NCBI RefSeq assembly: GCF_003025035.1
Contig: NZ_PYJN01000013.1
Location: 248,001 to 312,000, forward strand
DNA: 64,000 nucleotides
Source of the DNA: Rhizobium sp. SEMIA4064
GTDB lineage: Bacteria > Pseudomonadota > Alphaproteobacteria > Rhizobiales > Rhizobiaceae
Reading direction: 5' to 3'
The notes under the pieces: generated by a model
What the model was told of the DNA's origin: nothing
Database searches by the model: none
The model's input: only the letters and a program-made list of their open reading frames with translations
Part shown: positions 22,143 through 31,860 of the stretch, piece after piece
How positions within the stretch are numbered: position 1 is the first letter of the stretch
How the letters are laid out: the number at the start of each line of letters is the position of its first letter
Translations under genes and position numbers: made by a program

Positions 22143-23095
22143 GCGCCAGCTCCCTCGGTGCGCGGCCCCTGGTTTTGTGAGATCAGCAGCGCTTCCATGA
22201 CCGCCATGCGCACTGCGACACCCATTTCGACCTGTTCGGCGATGACGCTTTGCGGTCCGTCGGCCACCTCGGAGGCAATCTCGACGCCGCGGTTCATCGG
22301 ACCGGGATGCATGACCAGCGCATCCTCCTTGGCCGCCTTCAGCGTCTCCGCATCGAGCCCGTAGAAGTGATAATATTCGCGCACCGACGGCACGAAAGCA
22401 CCGGACATACGCTCACGCTGCAGCCGCAGCATCATCACCACGTCAGCGTCCTTCAGTCCTTCCTTCATGGAATGGAAGACCTCGACCCCCATGTCGGCGA
22501 TCCCGGCGGGCAGCAGCGTGGCGGGAGCCACGACCCGGACCCGGGCGCCCATGGCATTCAGCAGCAGGATGTTGGAGCGTGCGACGCGCGAATGCTGTAC
22601 GTCGCCGCAGATCGCCACGATGATGCGCGACAGCTTGCCCTTGGCGCGGCGGATGGTCAGTGCGTCGAGCAGCGCCTGTGTCGGGTGCTCGTGCTGGCCG
22701 TCGCCGGCGTTGACGACGGAGCAGGAGACCTTTTGTGCCAGCAGCGAGGCGGCACCGGCGCTGGAATGGCGGATCACGAGGACATCCGGCCGCATGGCAT
22801 TCAGCGTCATCGCCGTGTCGATCAGCGTTTCGCCCTTCTTCACGGAAGAATTGCCGACCGACATGTTCATCACGTCGGCTCCGAGCCGCTTGCCGGCCAG
22901 CTCGAAGGAGGCCTGTGTGCGGGTCGAGGCTTCGAAAAAGAGGTTGATCTGCGTCAACCCGCGAAGCGTCGACGTCTTCTTTTCGCGTTGCCGGCTAATC
23001 TTCACCGCCTCGTCGGCCTTGTCGAGAAGATAGGTGATATCTTGTTCGGTGAGGCCCTTGATGCCGATGAGGTGGCGGTGGGGGAAGAAGACCAT
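22139..23095 (-). CDS. pyrB: aspartate carbamoyltransferase catalytic subunit
   Basis: 318 aa; forms carbamoyl-aspartate in pyrimidine synthesis. It shows the carbamoyl-phosphate loop [16 protein letters not shown] with the preceding GQHEHPTQ, and the late [10 protein letters not shown] motif. No PyrI regulatory gene is near. The overlap with pyrC' indicates a PyrB-PyrC' complex. It is the first gene of the minus-strand unit; the gap to the aidB-like gene (23096-23280) holds the divergent promoters. Confidence 0.96.
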   Translation of the reverse strand: MVFFPHRHLIGIKGLTEQDITYLLDKADEAVKISRQREKKTSTLRGLTQINLFFEASTRTQASFELAGKRLGADVMNMSVGNSSVKKGETLIDTAMTLNAMRPDVLVIRHSSAGAASLLAQKVSCSVVNAGDGQHEHPTQALLDALTIRRAKGKLSRIIVAICGDVQHSRVARSNILLLNAMGARVRVVAPATLLPAGIADMGVEVFHSMKEGLKDADVVMMLRLQRERMSGAFVPSVREYYHFYGLDAETLKAAKEDALVMHPGPMNRGVEIASEVADGPQSVIAEQVEMGVAVRMAVMEALLISQNQGPRTEGAGA

Positions 23096-23280
23096 GACGC
23101 TGCCCTCCGGATTTCGTCAGGGGGTCTATAAAGAGGGAGTGCCTCAGGGGCAAGCGTGGGCTTTCGTCATGCCCGCTTGTTCCCCATGCAATTTCGTTCG
23201 AATCCCGCTACAGCGGCTATGCTGTTGGGAGACGAAAGTTCCAGTTTCCTTTTGCAACCCTCTTGCTCTACAAGCGATCC

Positions 23281-24939
23281 ATGACCCAACCGACCCGGAC
23301 TGACGACACATTTGCCGAACTGAACCAGCCGAGCCTCTGGTCCGGCATCAACGCTTATCGTTCCGATCCGCTGATCGTTGATTTGACGTCCGGCCTACCG
23401 CGTTCGACGCGTGACGATCTGGAGCAGATGGGCCGTTACGTCACCTCGCATGAGGCACAGGAACTGGCGCGCATGGCGAACCAGGGAGCGCCGCAACTGC
23501 GCACCCACGGCCCGCGTGGCGAACGGCTGGATGTCGTCGAGTTTCATCCGGCTTGGCATGCGTTGATGCGCCGCTCCATGTCGTCTGGCCTGCACTCCTC
23601 GATCTGGGATCCACAGGCTGACCCGGAAGCCAAGGGCCAGTCGCATAAGGTCCGTGCCGCGCGCTTCTATCTGACCGCACAATTGGAATGCGGCCATCTC
23701 TGCCCGCTGACCATGACCAGCGCCTCGGTCGCTGCAATGATGGCGTCTCCGGCGGTGCAGAAGGATTGGGCGCCGAAGATTCTCTCGCGCAAATATGATT
23801 CGTCCAACAAGCCGGCCATGCAGAAAAGCGCCGTCACCATCGGCATGGGCATGACGGAAAAGCAGGGCGGCACGGATGTGCGCGCCAACAAGACGACCGC
23901 CGACAAGGTTAGCGATGGCATCTATCGGCTCTCGGGCCACAAATGGTTCATGTCAGCGCCGATGAGCGACGCCTTCATTATGCTGGCGCAGACCAAGGAC
24001 GGCATGGGCTGCTTCCTGGTGCCGCGCCTCCTCGAAGACGGTTCGGCCAATGGCCTGCAGTTCCAGCGGCTGAAGGACAAGCTCGGCAATCGCTCAAATG
24101 CGTCCTCCGAAGTCGAGTTCAGCGACACCTTCGGCTTCCTGCTCGGGGCGCCCGATGGCGGCGTTCGCACCATTCTCGATATGGTGACGCTGACACGCCT
24201 CGATTGCGCGCTGGCGTCTGCCGGCATCATGCGGGCCTCGCTCGCCGAAGCGGTGCACCATGCCCGCGGCCGCAGCGTCTTCGGCAAGATGCTGGTCCAT
24301 CAGCCGATCATGACGCGCGTGCTTGCCGACATGGCGCTCGATGTTGCCGCAGCGACTGCCCTCGCCTTCCGTCTGGCGGAAGCCTTCGACAAGGCAAGCA
24401 GCAGCAGCGAAGATGCCGCCTATGCCCGCGTCATGACGCCGGTCGCGAAATATTGGTGCTGCAAGATCGCGCCCGCGCTGATCTACGAGGCGATGGAGTG
24501 CATCGGCGGCAGCGGCTATATCGAGGAACGCCCCATCGCCCGGCATTACCGGGAGGCGCCGGTCAATGCGATCTGGGAAGGCTCCGGTAACGTCATGGCA
24601 CTTGACGTGCTGCGCGTTCTGAACCGGGGCAGAGATCTGTTCGAAACCGTCTTCGCCGGTCTTGCCCGCGATCTCGGTCCGGCCGGCAAGAAGACCATCG
24701 ATGTTCTGCGCGCCGCCATGGCGCTTTGCGAACAGGATGAAGGTGCCGCTCGTCTGCTGATCGAGCAGATGGCACTCGCCGCGGGTGCGGCCGAACTCTA
24801 TCGCCTGGGCGCAGGCAAGATCGCCGATGCCTTCATCGAAACCCGCTTGGCAGGCGGCTGGCGCGCCACCTACGGCATGCTGGATGCTCGCTTCGATGCG
24901 AGCTACATCGTCGATCTACTCTATCCGCCGGCGACTTGA
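23281..24939 (+). CDS. AidB-like acyl-CoA dehydrogenase family protein
   Basis: 552 aa. Acyl-CoA dehydrogenase fold with FAD-binding signatures MGMTEKQGGTDVRAN and SGHKWFMSAP, the EAMECIGGSGYIEE motif and a C-terminal helical extension. The length, the N-terminal domain before the FAD motifs, and IWEGSGNVMALDVLR match the AidB family (alkylation-response protein, weak isovaleryl-CoA dehydrogenase activity, binds DNA in E. coli). ATG 23281 is chosen over the frame extension to 23263. No ada or alkB gene is near, so the repair link is not supported by context. Confidence 0.85.
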   Translation: MTQPTRTDDTFAELNQPSLWSGINAYRSDPLIVDLTSGLPRSTRDDLEQMGRYVTSHEAQELARMANQGAPQLRTHGPRGERLDVVEFHPAWHALMRRSMSSGLHSSIWDPQADPEAKGQSHKVRAARFYLTAQLECGHLCPLTMTSASVAAMMASPAVQKDWAPKILSRKYDSSNKPAMQKSAVTIGMGMTEKQGGTDVRANKTTADKVSDGIYRLSGHKWFMSAPMSDAFIMLAQTKDGMGCFLVPRLLEDGSANGLQFQRLKDKLGNRSNASSEVEFSDTFGFLLGAPDGGVRTILDMVTLTRLDCALASAGIMRASLAEAVHHARGRSVFGKMLVHQPIMTRVLADMALDVAAATALAFRLAEAFDKASSSSEDAAYARVMTPVAKYWCCKIAPALIYEAMECIGGSGYIEERPIARHYREAPVNAIWEGSGNVMALDVLRVLNRGRDLFETVFAGLARDLGPAGKKTIDVLRAAMALCEQDEGAARLLIEQMALAAGAAELYRLGAGKIADAFIETRLAGGWRATYGMLDARFDASYIVDLLYPPAT

Positions 24940-24991
24940 AGCTGCCATTCAACGGAGACAGCGGGTTCGCGATAGCATCCATAGTTGATGC

Positions 24992-25020
24992 GATACCAAT
25001 AATTATTATATATTGGTATC
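24992..25020. promoter_or_regulatory. inverted repeat operator in front of parD-like gene
   Basis: GATACCAATA (24992-25001) and TATTGGTATC (25011-25020) are perfect inverted copies separated by nine A/T bases. TTGATG at 24985 and TATATA-type bases near 25008 make a plausible promoter that the repeat would block. The gene's AAGGAG starts four bases after the repeat. Ribbon-helix-helix antitoxins bind such sites and repress their own operon. Confidence 0.7.
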
Positions 25021-25035
25021 AGCAAGGAGTTGCCT

Positions 25036-25281
25036 ATGGCCCGCAACACATCCATTTCGCTTGGTGACCACTTTACCGACTTCATCGACAGTCAAGTGCA
25101 GACAGGTCGATATGGCTCCGCCAGCGATGTTGTCCGGGCAGGGTTGCGTCTTCTGGAAGAACACGAGGCGAAGGTCAGGGTTCTTCAGGACGCACTCATC
25201 GCAGGGGAAGAGTCAGGGAAGCCGGGTCCTTTTGACAACGCTGCGTTCCTGAAGCGGATGCGAGCTACATATGGCGAGTAA
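25036..25281 (+). CDS. ParD family antitoxin (ribbon-helix-helix), no toxin partner visible
   Basis: 81 aa. The N-terminus MARNTSISLGDHFTDFIDSQ is the beta strand and first helix of a ParD ribbon-helix-helix; GRYGSASDVVRAGLRLLEEHE is its family signature, and the C-terminal part is the usual toxin-binding tail. ATG 25036 has an ideal AAGGAG six bases upstream (25024-25029). ParE normally follows with a few bases overlap; here the next gene is a GNAT that is not ParE. So this is an orphan antitoxin or one that works with a distant toxin. Confidence 0.88.
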   Translation: MARNTSISLGDHFTDFIDSQVQTGRYGSASDVVRAGLRLLEEHEAKVRVLQDALIAGEESGKPGPFDNAAFLKRMRATYGE

Positions 25282-25307
25282 GTCCGGTAGATATGGAAGA
25301 AGTCTCC

Positions 25308-25925
25308 ATGATCAACCTCCGCTCCGTCCAACCCGATGACATCGATCAACTCTATGTCATCTCCCTGGTTACCGGCGATGCCGGCAGGGACGCGACGGCG
25401 CTCCATCGCGATGGACGGATGATTGGGCATATTTACTCGGTACCCTATGCGGCACTCAGCCCGGAAACCGTCTTTGTCGCCGAAGATGGGGAGGGCGTCT
25501 GCGGCTATATTGCCGGCGTCTTCGACACGGTTGCTTTCGAGGAAAGACTGGAGCGCGAGTGGTGGCCGGAGCTGCGCAAACGCTATGCGGAACCATCTGG
25601 CGATGCTTCGGCCTGGAATGCGGATCAGCAGAGAAGTTTTACGATCCATCATCCGAAGCGAGCGCCCGCCGCTCTCACCGATCCGTTCCCGGCGCATATT
25701 CATATGAATCTCCTGGCGCGCACGCAGGGGCAGGGCATCGGCAGTGCGCTTCTCGATCGATGGCTCTCGCATGCCCGCGCCCGTGGCGTCAGAGGCGTGC
25801 ATCTCGGGGCAAATGTTGGCAACCACAATGGCATACGCTTCTGGGCATCGCGCGGATTTTCCCGGCTCGAACTGCCGCCGGAGCTGACGTCCGGAAACAC
25901 CGTCTGGTTCGGCCAATCTCTCTAA
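25308..25925 (+). CDS. GNAT family N-acetyltransferase
   Basis: 205 aa from ATG 25308, which has GGAAGA upstream at good spacing; ATG 25293 is the alternative. Acetyl-CoA motif QGQGIGSALLDRWL and a following GVHLGANVGNHNGIRFWASRGF place it in the GNAT fold. Some GNATs are toxins paired with ribbon-helix-helix antitoxins (AtaT/TacT type), so its place 26 bp after an orphan parD-like gene is suggestive. However it is longer than those toxins, and its antitoxin partner would be a DUF1778 protein rather than ParD. Substrate unknown. Confidence 0.8.
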   Translation: MINLRSVQPDDIDQLYVISLVTGDAGRDATALHRDGRMIGHIYSVPYAALSPETVFVAEDGEGVCGYIAGVFDTVAFEERLEREWWPELRKRYAEPSGDASAWNADQQRSFTIHHPKRAPAALTDPFPAHIHMNLLARTQGQGIGSALLDRWLSHARARGVRGVHLGANVGNHNGIRFWASRGFSRLELPPELTSGNTVWFGQSL

Positions 25926-26025
25926 TCTGTGGATTCCACAGTTTTAAATCTATCGAATCTCATCGCCTCGTTGTTCACTTGTATGCGGCTTGCTATTCAC
26001 CGGCTGGTGACAAGTTGGGGCCGAG

Positions 26026-26688
26026 ATGATGTCAAGCGCAAACGCCGTTCTGAGAAAACCGATCGAAACGCCGGCTGAGCCGGAGAAGCGGGTGCGCAAT
26101 CGCGCCGCCACCGAGCAGGCGATCCTGGATGCTGCGAAACGGCTGTTGGCGGAAGAGGGATTCCAGAATTTCGGCATCAACGCCGTCGCCCGCGGCGCCG
26201 GTTGCGATAAGCAACTGATCTATCGCTACTATGGCGGTCTCGATGGCCTGGTCGAGGCGATCGGCACTGATCTCGGCGGTTGGGTGCAGGATCGCATCCC
26301 CGACGATACCGGCGGCATGTTCCTACTGACCTATGGCGACCTGATGGAACGGCTGGCCCTGCTTTTCCTCGATGCATTGCGCGCCGATCCGCTGATGCGT
26401 CGCATCGTCGCTTGGGAGGTGTCCGAAAATACAGAGCAGGTGCGCCGGCTATCGGAAGCCCGCTCAAAGGCGCTTGCCGGCTGGATCGAGCGCATGCGCG
26501 GTTCGCTCACCCCGCCCAAGGGGATAGATACGGTCGCCGTCAATGCCATGATCTTTGCCGCTATTCAGCATCTCGTTCTTTCGGCGACCATCAGCGGCCA
26601 ATGCGCCGGTCTTGCCCTGAAAACGGCGAAGGATTGGGAGAAGGCCGCGACCGCGCTGAAGCGGATCGTGCGCGGCGTCTACGGCTGA
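26026..26688 (+). CDS. TetR/AcrR family transcriptional regulator
   Basis: 220 aa. The N-terminal helix-turn-helix (about 30-75) reads ILDAAKRLLAEEGFQNFGINAV followed by GCDKQLIYRYYGGLDGL, the TetR recognition helix. The C-terminal ligand domain is helical with no recognisable pocket. It begins with two ATGs (26026, 26029). No obvious target lies beside it; the gene faces the same way as the small membrane protein pair. A CTGTGGATTCCACAG palindrome lies at 25927-25941, 85 bases upstream. Confidence 0.88.
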   Translation: MMSSANAVLRKPIETPAEPEKRVRNRAATEQAILDAAKRLLAEEGFQNFGINAVARGAGCDKQLIYRYYGGLDGLVEAIGTDLGGWVQDRIPDDTGGMFLLTYGDLMERLALLFLDALRADPLMRRIVAWEVSENTEQVRRLSEARSKALAGWIERMRGSLTPPKGIDTVAVNAMIFAAIQHLVLSATISGQCAGLALKTAKDWEKAATALKRIVRGVYG

Positions 26689-26736
26689 CATCGCCGCCGC
26701 GCAGAAGATATCCACAGCCCCGTCTGGCCGTTAACC

Positions 26737-26807
26737 TTAACAATTGGTTTACGTTGCGCAGCACCGGTTAAATGGCCACTCTATGTGGACCGATTGTTAA
26801 CCATTAA
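26737..26807. promoter_or_regulatory. two candidate CtrA boxes
   Basis: TTAA-N7-TTTA at 26737-26751 differs by one base from the CtrA consensus TTAA-N7-TTAA, and TTAACCATTAA at 26797-26807 contains the half-site TTAACCAT. Both are just upstream of the small membrane protein pair. Motif matching by eye only. Confidence 0.35.
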
Positions 26808-26817
26808 GCGTGCAGCC

Positions 26818-26991
26818 ATGGGGCCCAGACCCGCAAAAATAGTGCTTCTTGTCGCGGCGATGATGTTCTTCGCCGTGCTGGCACTAGATATAACGCTACC
26901 GGCACTGGTGCTGAGCGCCATGGCATTGTCGAACTGGCTGGTCCTTTCGACTGAAGCGGCGCAATACCAGCGTCGAAGGGGAACCGCATGA
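26818..26991 (+). CDS. small hydrophobic membrane protein
   Basis: 57 aa with two predicted hydrophobic stretches (IVLLVAAMMFFAVLALDI and the segment after LPALVLSAMALSNWL) and a basic C-terminus. ATG 26818 is chosen because it starts just before the first hydrophobic stretch. The stop overlaps the next start as ATGA, so the two are co-translated. No family recognised. Confidence 0.6.
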   Translation: MGPRPAKIVLLVAAMMFFAVLALDITLPALVLSAMALSNWLVLSTEAAQYQRRRGTA

Positions 26992-27320
26992 AGTGGTTGC
27001 TGATATTCTGGGCCGCGCCGGTCTCGTTTCTCGGGGCTTGGTACTACCTGTCCTACTACGACATGAGTTTCGGCATCTTCATGTTCACGCGGCAGACGCA
27101 CGACCTCGTCTTCCAGATCTACGGCAAGATCCTCGGCATCCCACCGGAAAGCATTCCGCCGCTGGTCGCCCGCGCCATCGCCTTCGACAGCCTGCTGGTT
27201 TTCGCCATCTTCGGCTTTCGCAAGCGCGCCGTCATTCTGGAATGGTGGAACCGCCGTCAAGTCTCGAGGTCGGGAAAGACCGGCCTGCCAAGCGCTGAAA
27301 GCCTATCCAAAGCTCCCTGA
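26988..27320 (+). CDS. DUF6105-like small membrane protein
   Basis: 110 aa with an N-terminal membrane helix ([22 protein letters not shown]) and a second hydrophobic region around [15 protein letters not shown]. It resembles rhizobial DUF6105 proteins (family from memory, not certain); function unknown. It overlaps the upstream small protein by 4 bp, and its last 64 bases overlap the 3' end of ruvX on the other strand, so its C-terminal tail is under constraint from both genes. The upstream gap holds two CtrA-like sites. Confidence 0.65.
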   Translation: MKWLLIFWAAPVSFLGAWYYLSYYDMSFGIFMFTRQTHDLVFQIYGKILGIPPESIPPLVARAIAFDSLLVFAIFGFRKRAVILEWWNRRQVSRSGKTGLPSAESLSKAP

Positions 27321-27751
27321 AGAATGAAGCTCGCGGCGGCCGAGTCGATCCGCTCGGCACGCTTGGCGCGCGACACATCCATTTCCAGCAGCGCCCGTTC
27401 GGCGGCGACCGTCGACAGCCGCTCATCCCAGAAGACGAAGGGCAGGGCGGTCTTGTCGGCCATGCTGCGCACGAAGGCCCGCGTCGCCTGCACGCGAGGC
27501 CCTGCCGAACCGTCCATGTTCATCGGCAGGCCGATGACGAAGGCCGCGACTTTTTCCTTTTCGGCGAAGGCAACCAGCACCTGGGCATCCTGGGTGAATT
27601 TCACCCGCTTGATCACCGGGCGAGGCGTGGCGAACCGCCGGCCGAGATCGGACATGGCGAGCCCGATCGTCTTGGTGCCGAGATCGAGCCCGGCGATCGG
27701 CTGACCGGGCAGGAGCATCACGGCGAGGTCTTCGATGGTCAGCGTCGTCAT
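27257..27751 (-). CDS. ruvX: Holliday junction resolvase-like protein (YqgF/RuvX)
   Basis: 164 aa RNase H-fold protein implicated in rRNA processing and recombination. Motifs: [17 protein letters not shown] at the N-terminus (first catalytic Asp), a conserved Glu-type [11 protein letters not shown], and [13 protein letters not shown] followed by [16 protein letters not shown] with the last Asp. ATG 27751 is preferred over the frame extension to 27841. The 3' end lies across the C-terminal codons of the DUF6105-like gene. Confidence 0.93.
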   Translation of the reverse strand: MTTLTIEDLAVMLLPGQPIAGLDLGTKTIGLAMSDLGRRFATPRPVIKRVKFTQDAQVLVAFAEKEKVAAFVIGLPMNMDGSAGPRVQATRAFVRSMADKTALPFVFWDERLSTVAAERALLEMDVSRAKRAERIDSAAASFILQGALDRLSALGRPVFPDLET

Positions 27752-27869
27752 CAGCTCTCGTCCCCCGTCAAAACAAATTGAAGTCCGCGCCGCTTTTCTT
27801 TGTGGCGGTTTCGGATATGTCCTAAGACACCAGTCTTGCATTAGAAATCAAGTATTAAGGAGAAAATCC

Positions 27870-28580
27870 ATGAAGATCACTTGGCTCGGCCATGCAGCCT
27901 TTCGCATCGAAACGGCTAGCGCCAAAATCCTTATCGACCCTTTCCTGAGCTACAATCCATCCTTCGCCGGCACGGGGCTAAATATCAAGGATGTAGCCGC
28001 CGGCATCACCCACATTCTCTTGACCCACGGTCACGGCGACCATGTCGGCGACACCGTTCAGATTGCCAAGGACACGGGCGCGGTTGTTCTCGCCAATGCC
28101 GATCTTGCTGCCTGGCTTAGCAGCAAGGGTGTCGAGAAGCTGGAAATGGGCAATACCGGCGGCACGGTCGGTCTCGGCGGTTTCTCTGCCACCTTCACGA
28201 ATGCGCTGCACTCCTCCGCCCAACTCACCGAGGACGGTGTTTCGCATTCTCTCGGCAACGCGAACGGCCTGATGCTGCATTTCGACGACGAGCCGACGCT
28301 GTTCCACATGGGCGACACGGACATCTTCTCCGACATGGGCCTGATCAACGAACTGCATCAGCCTGATATCGGCATTGTGCCGATCGGCGACCGCTTCACC
28401 ATGGGCGGCGCCGTTGCCGCGCTCGCCTGCCAGCGCTTCTTCAACTTCAAGACCGCCATTCCGGGCCACTACGGCACGTTCCCGATCATCGACCAGACCG
28501 CGGAAAAGTTCATCGCCGGCCTGGAAGGCTCGAAGACGGCGGTCGCGGCTCCGAAGCCCGGTGAGACCATCTCGGCGTAA
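27870..28580 (+). CDS. UPF0173 metal-dependent hydrolase
   Basis: 236 aa metallo-beta-lactamase-fold protein. The metal site HGHGDHVGD and later conserved HMGDTD (Asp) and a His near [11 protein letters not shown] are intact. ATG 27870 has AAGGAG at 27857-27862, seven bases upstream. UPF0173 members are widespread and of unknown substrate. It is followed by gatC after 85 bases, which could be an independent unit because a small hairpin (ATCCAC-TGTTG-GTGGAT) lies at 28628-28644. Confidence 0.9.
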   Translation: MKITWLGHAAFRIETASAKILIDPFLSYNPSFAGTGLNIKDVAAGITHILLTHGHGDHVGDTVQIAKDTGAVVLANADLAAWLSSKGVEKLEMGNTGGTVGLGGFSATFTNALHSSAQLTEDGVSHSLGNANGLMLHFDDEPTLFHMGDTDIFSDMGLINELHQPDIGIVPIGDRFTMGGAVAALACQRFFNFKTAIPGHYGTFPIIDQTAEKFIAGLEGSKTAVAAPKPGETISA

Positions 28581-28665
28581 CGATACCCGTTGCGTATAGC
28601 GGACATGGCCTTTATAGCGTGAGGAAAATCCACTGTTGGTGGATATCAACTATCCGGAGAATGCC

Positions 28666-28953
28666 ATGTCCGTCGATCTCGCCACCGTCAAACGCGTCGC
28701 CCATCTTGCGCGTATCGCCGTCAATGAGGACGAAGCGCAGAGAATGATGGGCGAACTGAACGGCATTCTGGGCTTCGTCGAGCAGCTTTCCGAAGTGAAT
28801 GTCGATGGTATCGAGGCCATGACCTCCGTCACGCCGATGGCGATGAAGAAGCGGACTGATGGTGTCACCGATGGCAGCAAGGCCTCCGACATCGTCGCCA
28901 ATGCGCCGAATACCGACCAGAATTTCTTCCTGGTTCCCAAAGTTGTTGAATAA
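28666..28953 (+). CDS. gatC: aspartyl/glutamyl-tRNA amidotransferase subunit C
   Basis: 95 aa small subunit of GatCAB, which converts Glu-tRNA(Gln) (and Asp-tRNA(Asn)) to the amidated form. The signature [19 protein letters not shown] and the C-terminal [11 protein letters not shown] (NFFxVP with VVE) are typical. ATG 28666 is chosen as it follows the expected start; an in-frame GTG/ATG extension to 28636 is unlikely. gatA follows after 56 bp, so they form an operon. Confidence 0.95.
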   Translation: MSVDLATVKRVAHLARIAVNEDEAQRMMGELNGILGFVEQLSEVNVDGIEAMTSVTPMAMKKRTDGVTDGSKASDIVANAPNTDQNFFLVPKVVE

Positions 28954-29009
28954 CGGCCGGACGAGCCTGTTCCGACCCATTGCCCTCATTAGACCTGAAG
29001 CGAAACAAG

Positions 29010-30491
<1,482 letters not shown>

Positions 30492-30535
30492 GTAGCATAT
30501 CCGGAAAGGTCGATAGCTGAAAGTGACGGGCCAGA

Positions 30536-30703
30536 CCTCGTGGTTCGAGGCCCTGTCACCTTCGCTATCGCTTCGGTGCCAGAGCACCTCACCATGAGGT
30601 CTGGAGCGGCCGAATATCTGACGGCAAGCGAGGGGAGTAGCCCTCATGGTGAGGTTTGAAGCCCTTTGAGCATAGCGAAATGGCGGAGCCTCGAACCACG
30701 AGG
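30536..30703. repeat. 168-bp palindromic repeat element, copy 1
   Basis: Three perfect arm pairs nest around a centre: CCTCGTGGTTCGAGGC (30536-30551) with its complement at 30688-30703, TTCGCTAT (30561) with ATAGCGAA (30672), and ACCTCACCATGAGG (30586) with its complement at 30642-30655. The arms share word order (GTnCTTCGAGG-type outer, CCTCA-nnn-TGAGG inner, AGCGA between) with the second element at 43688-43842, so both belong to one family. It follows gatA and precedes the minus-strand yjhX-like gene. Confidence 0.85.
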
Positions 30704-30717
30704 GCGGATGATGCGGC

Positions 30718-30975
30718 CTACCTATTATCCAACTGCGCCCTCACCAGCCGCAATCCGTGCTCGGTAATCCGATACGGATGACCGTCGGAGGATTTGATGG
30801 CTCTTAGGCGTTTGAGTTTGCGGAAGAGATCGAGGCCGAAGCCGGGATAAAGCCAGCCGTCGCGTGTAAAGCAACGGACGGTCTCGATCTTCTTGTTTTC
30901 GGAGCGATTGATTTCAATGCGGCCGCCTTGGGCGAGCAGATGCAGAATGCGCTGTTCGGCGCGGGAAATATCCAT
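30718..30975 (-). CDS. yjhX: YjhX family protein (UPF0386)
   Basis: 85 aa from ATG 30975; MDISRAEQRILHLLAQGG at the start, WLYPGFGLDLFRKLKRLRAIKSS in the middle and the end ITEHGLRLVRAQLDNR match E. coli YjhX very closely, including length. E. coli YjhX is described as a toxin that inhibits topoisomerase I, neutralised by the GNAT YjhQ next to it. Here a GNAT (31264) lies divergently 288 bp away. Whether it is a toxin here is not shown. The frame extends upstream to 31026 but that region is not conserved in the family. Confidence 0.85.
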   Translation of the reverse strand: MDISRAEQRILHLLAQGGRIEINRSENKKIETVRCFTRDGWLYPGFGLDLFRKLKRLRAIKSSDGHPYRITEHGLRLVRAQLDNR

Positions 30976-31263
30976 GGTTTTCAAGATCCGGAAAGCGCCG
31001 TAAGGCGCGACAAAACGATCCGACATTCCCTTGGGGAATTCGGGGCTTCGTTTCGGGCCCAGCGCGCAAGAAAGACTTGCGGGCAGGGCCTTTACCGGGT
31101 CTGAGAAAAGGTGGACATCAAGACTCCATTGATGCCTAACATCTAAAGCAGGTTGTATTCTCGGTCAAGTTTCACTCCTGTTAGCCATCCTGCGCCTGTT
31201 CTCATTTGGCGGCTGGAAAAAGCCCTTTTCCGGTGTTTTACTGCTGAAAACGGCGGGGGCCTG

Positions 31264-31773
31264 ATGATCCATATTCGCAATGCCCACGAGGGAGAGACGG
31301 AGATATTAGTCAATATCGGCCTGCGGTCGTGGCAAACGGCCATGCGGTCGATCGGTGGCACGGATGCTCTGCTCGAAAGTGCCAGAGAAGCCTTCTCGAA
31401 TTTCACCCGCAGGTCATGGCTGACTATCACGATTGTGGAGCTGAACGGACTTGTTGCCGGCTGGGCTGCTCGCGAGGCGTTAGACGAGAATATCTCCGAT
31501 TTCTGGATCGATCCCGATCACCTGCGGCAGGGGCTTGGTTCGGCACTGCTGGCGCAGATCGAGAAGGATGTTCTGGAGCAGGGGCTGGAGAAGGTCGCGG
31601 TGCAGACCCACGCAGGCAATACCGACGCGATCGAGTTCTTCAAAGCACACGGCTATGCCATCCATTGGCTCTCCGTTGACTATTCCCCGAAGCTCGATCG
31701 CGACGTGCCGACGGTCGGCCTTTCGAAACCGCTGCTCGATAGTAGCGAAGGGACATATGGCACGGGCATATAA
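31264..31773 (+). CDS. GNAT family N-acetyltransferase
   Basis: 169 aa. ATG 31264 begins MIHIRNAHEGE. The acetyl-CoA loop is RQGLGSALLAQIEKDV, followed by KVAVQTHAGNTDAIEFFKAHGY, the GNAT helix and Tyr-bearing strand. It lies divergent to yjhX, the same two protein classes as the E. coli yjhX-yjhQ pair, though there they are in tandem. The substrate is unknown. It is followed after 87 bases by gatB. Confidence 0.82.
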   Translation: MIHIRNAHEGETEILVNIGLRSWQTAMRSIGGTDALLESAREAFSNFTRRSWLTITIVELNGLVAGWAAREALDENISDFWIDPDHLRQGLGSALLAQIEKDVLEQGLEKVAVQTHAGNTDAIEFFKAHGYAIHWLSVDYSPKLDRDVPTVGLSKPLLDSSEGTYGTGI

Positions 31774-31860
31774 CGGCAGCGGGGTGCTGAAAGTCTTGCG
31801 CCGCACCGCCAATTGCTCTACCTCACAAAGTTCAGAAGAACAGCATTTCAAGAGCCTCTC

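Noticed and set aside
25282..25925. ParE toxin expected after parD
   Set aside because: The following frame is a GNAT by its acetyl-CoA motif; no ParE-like sequence in any frame.
25927..25941. CTGTGGATTCCACAG palindrome before the TetR gene as terminator
   Set aside because: The loop would be only five bases with a 5-bp stem and a weak T run; it could be an operator but the 85-base distance and lack of a second copy make it unconvincing.
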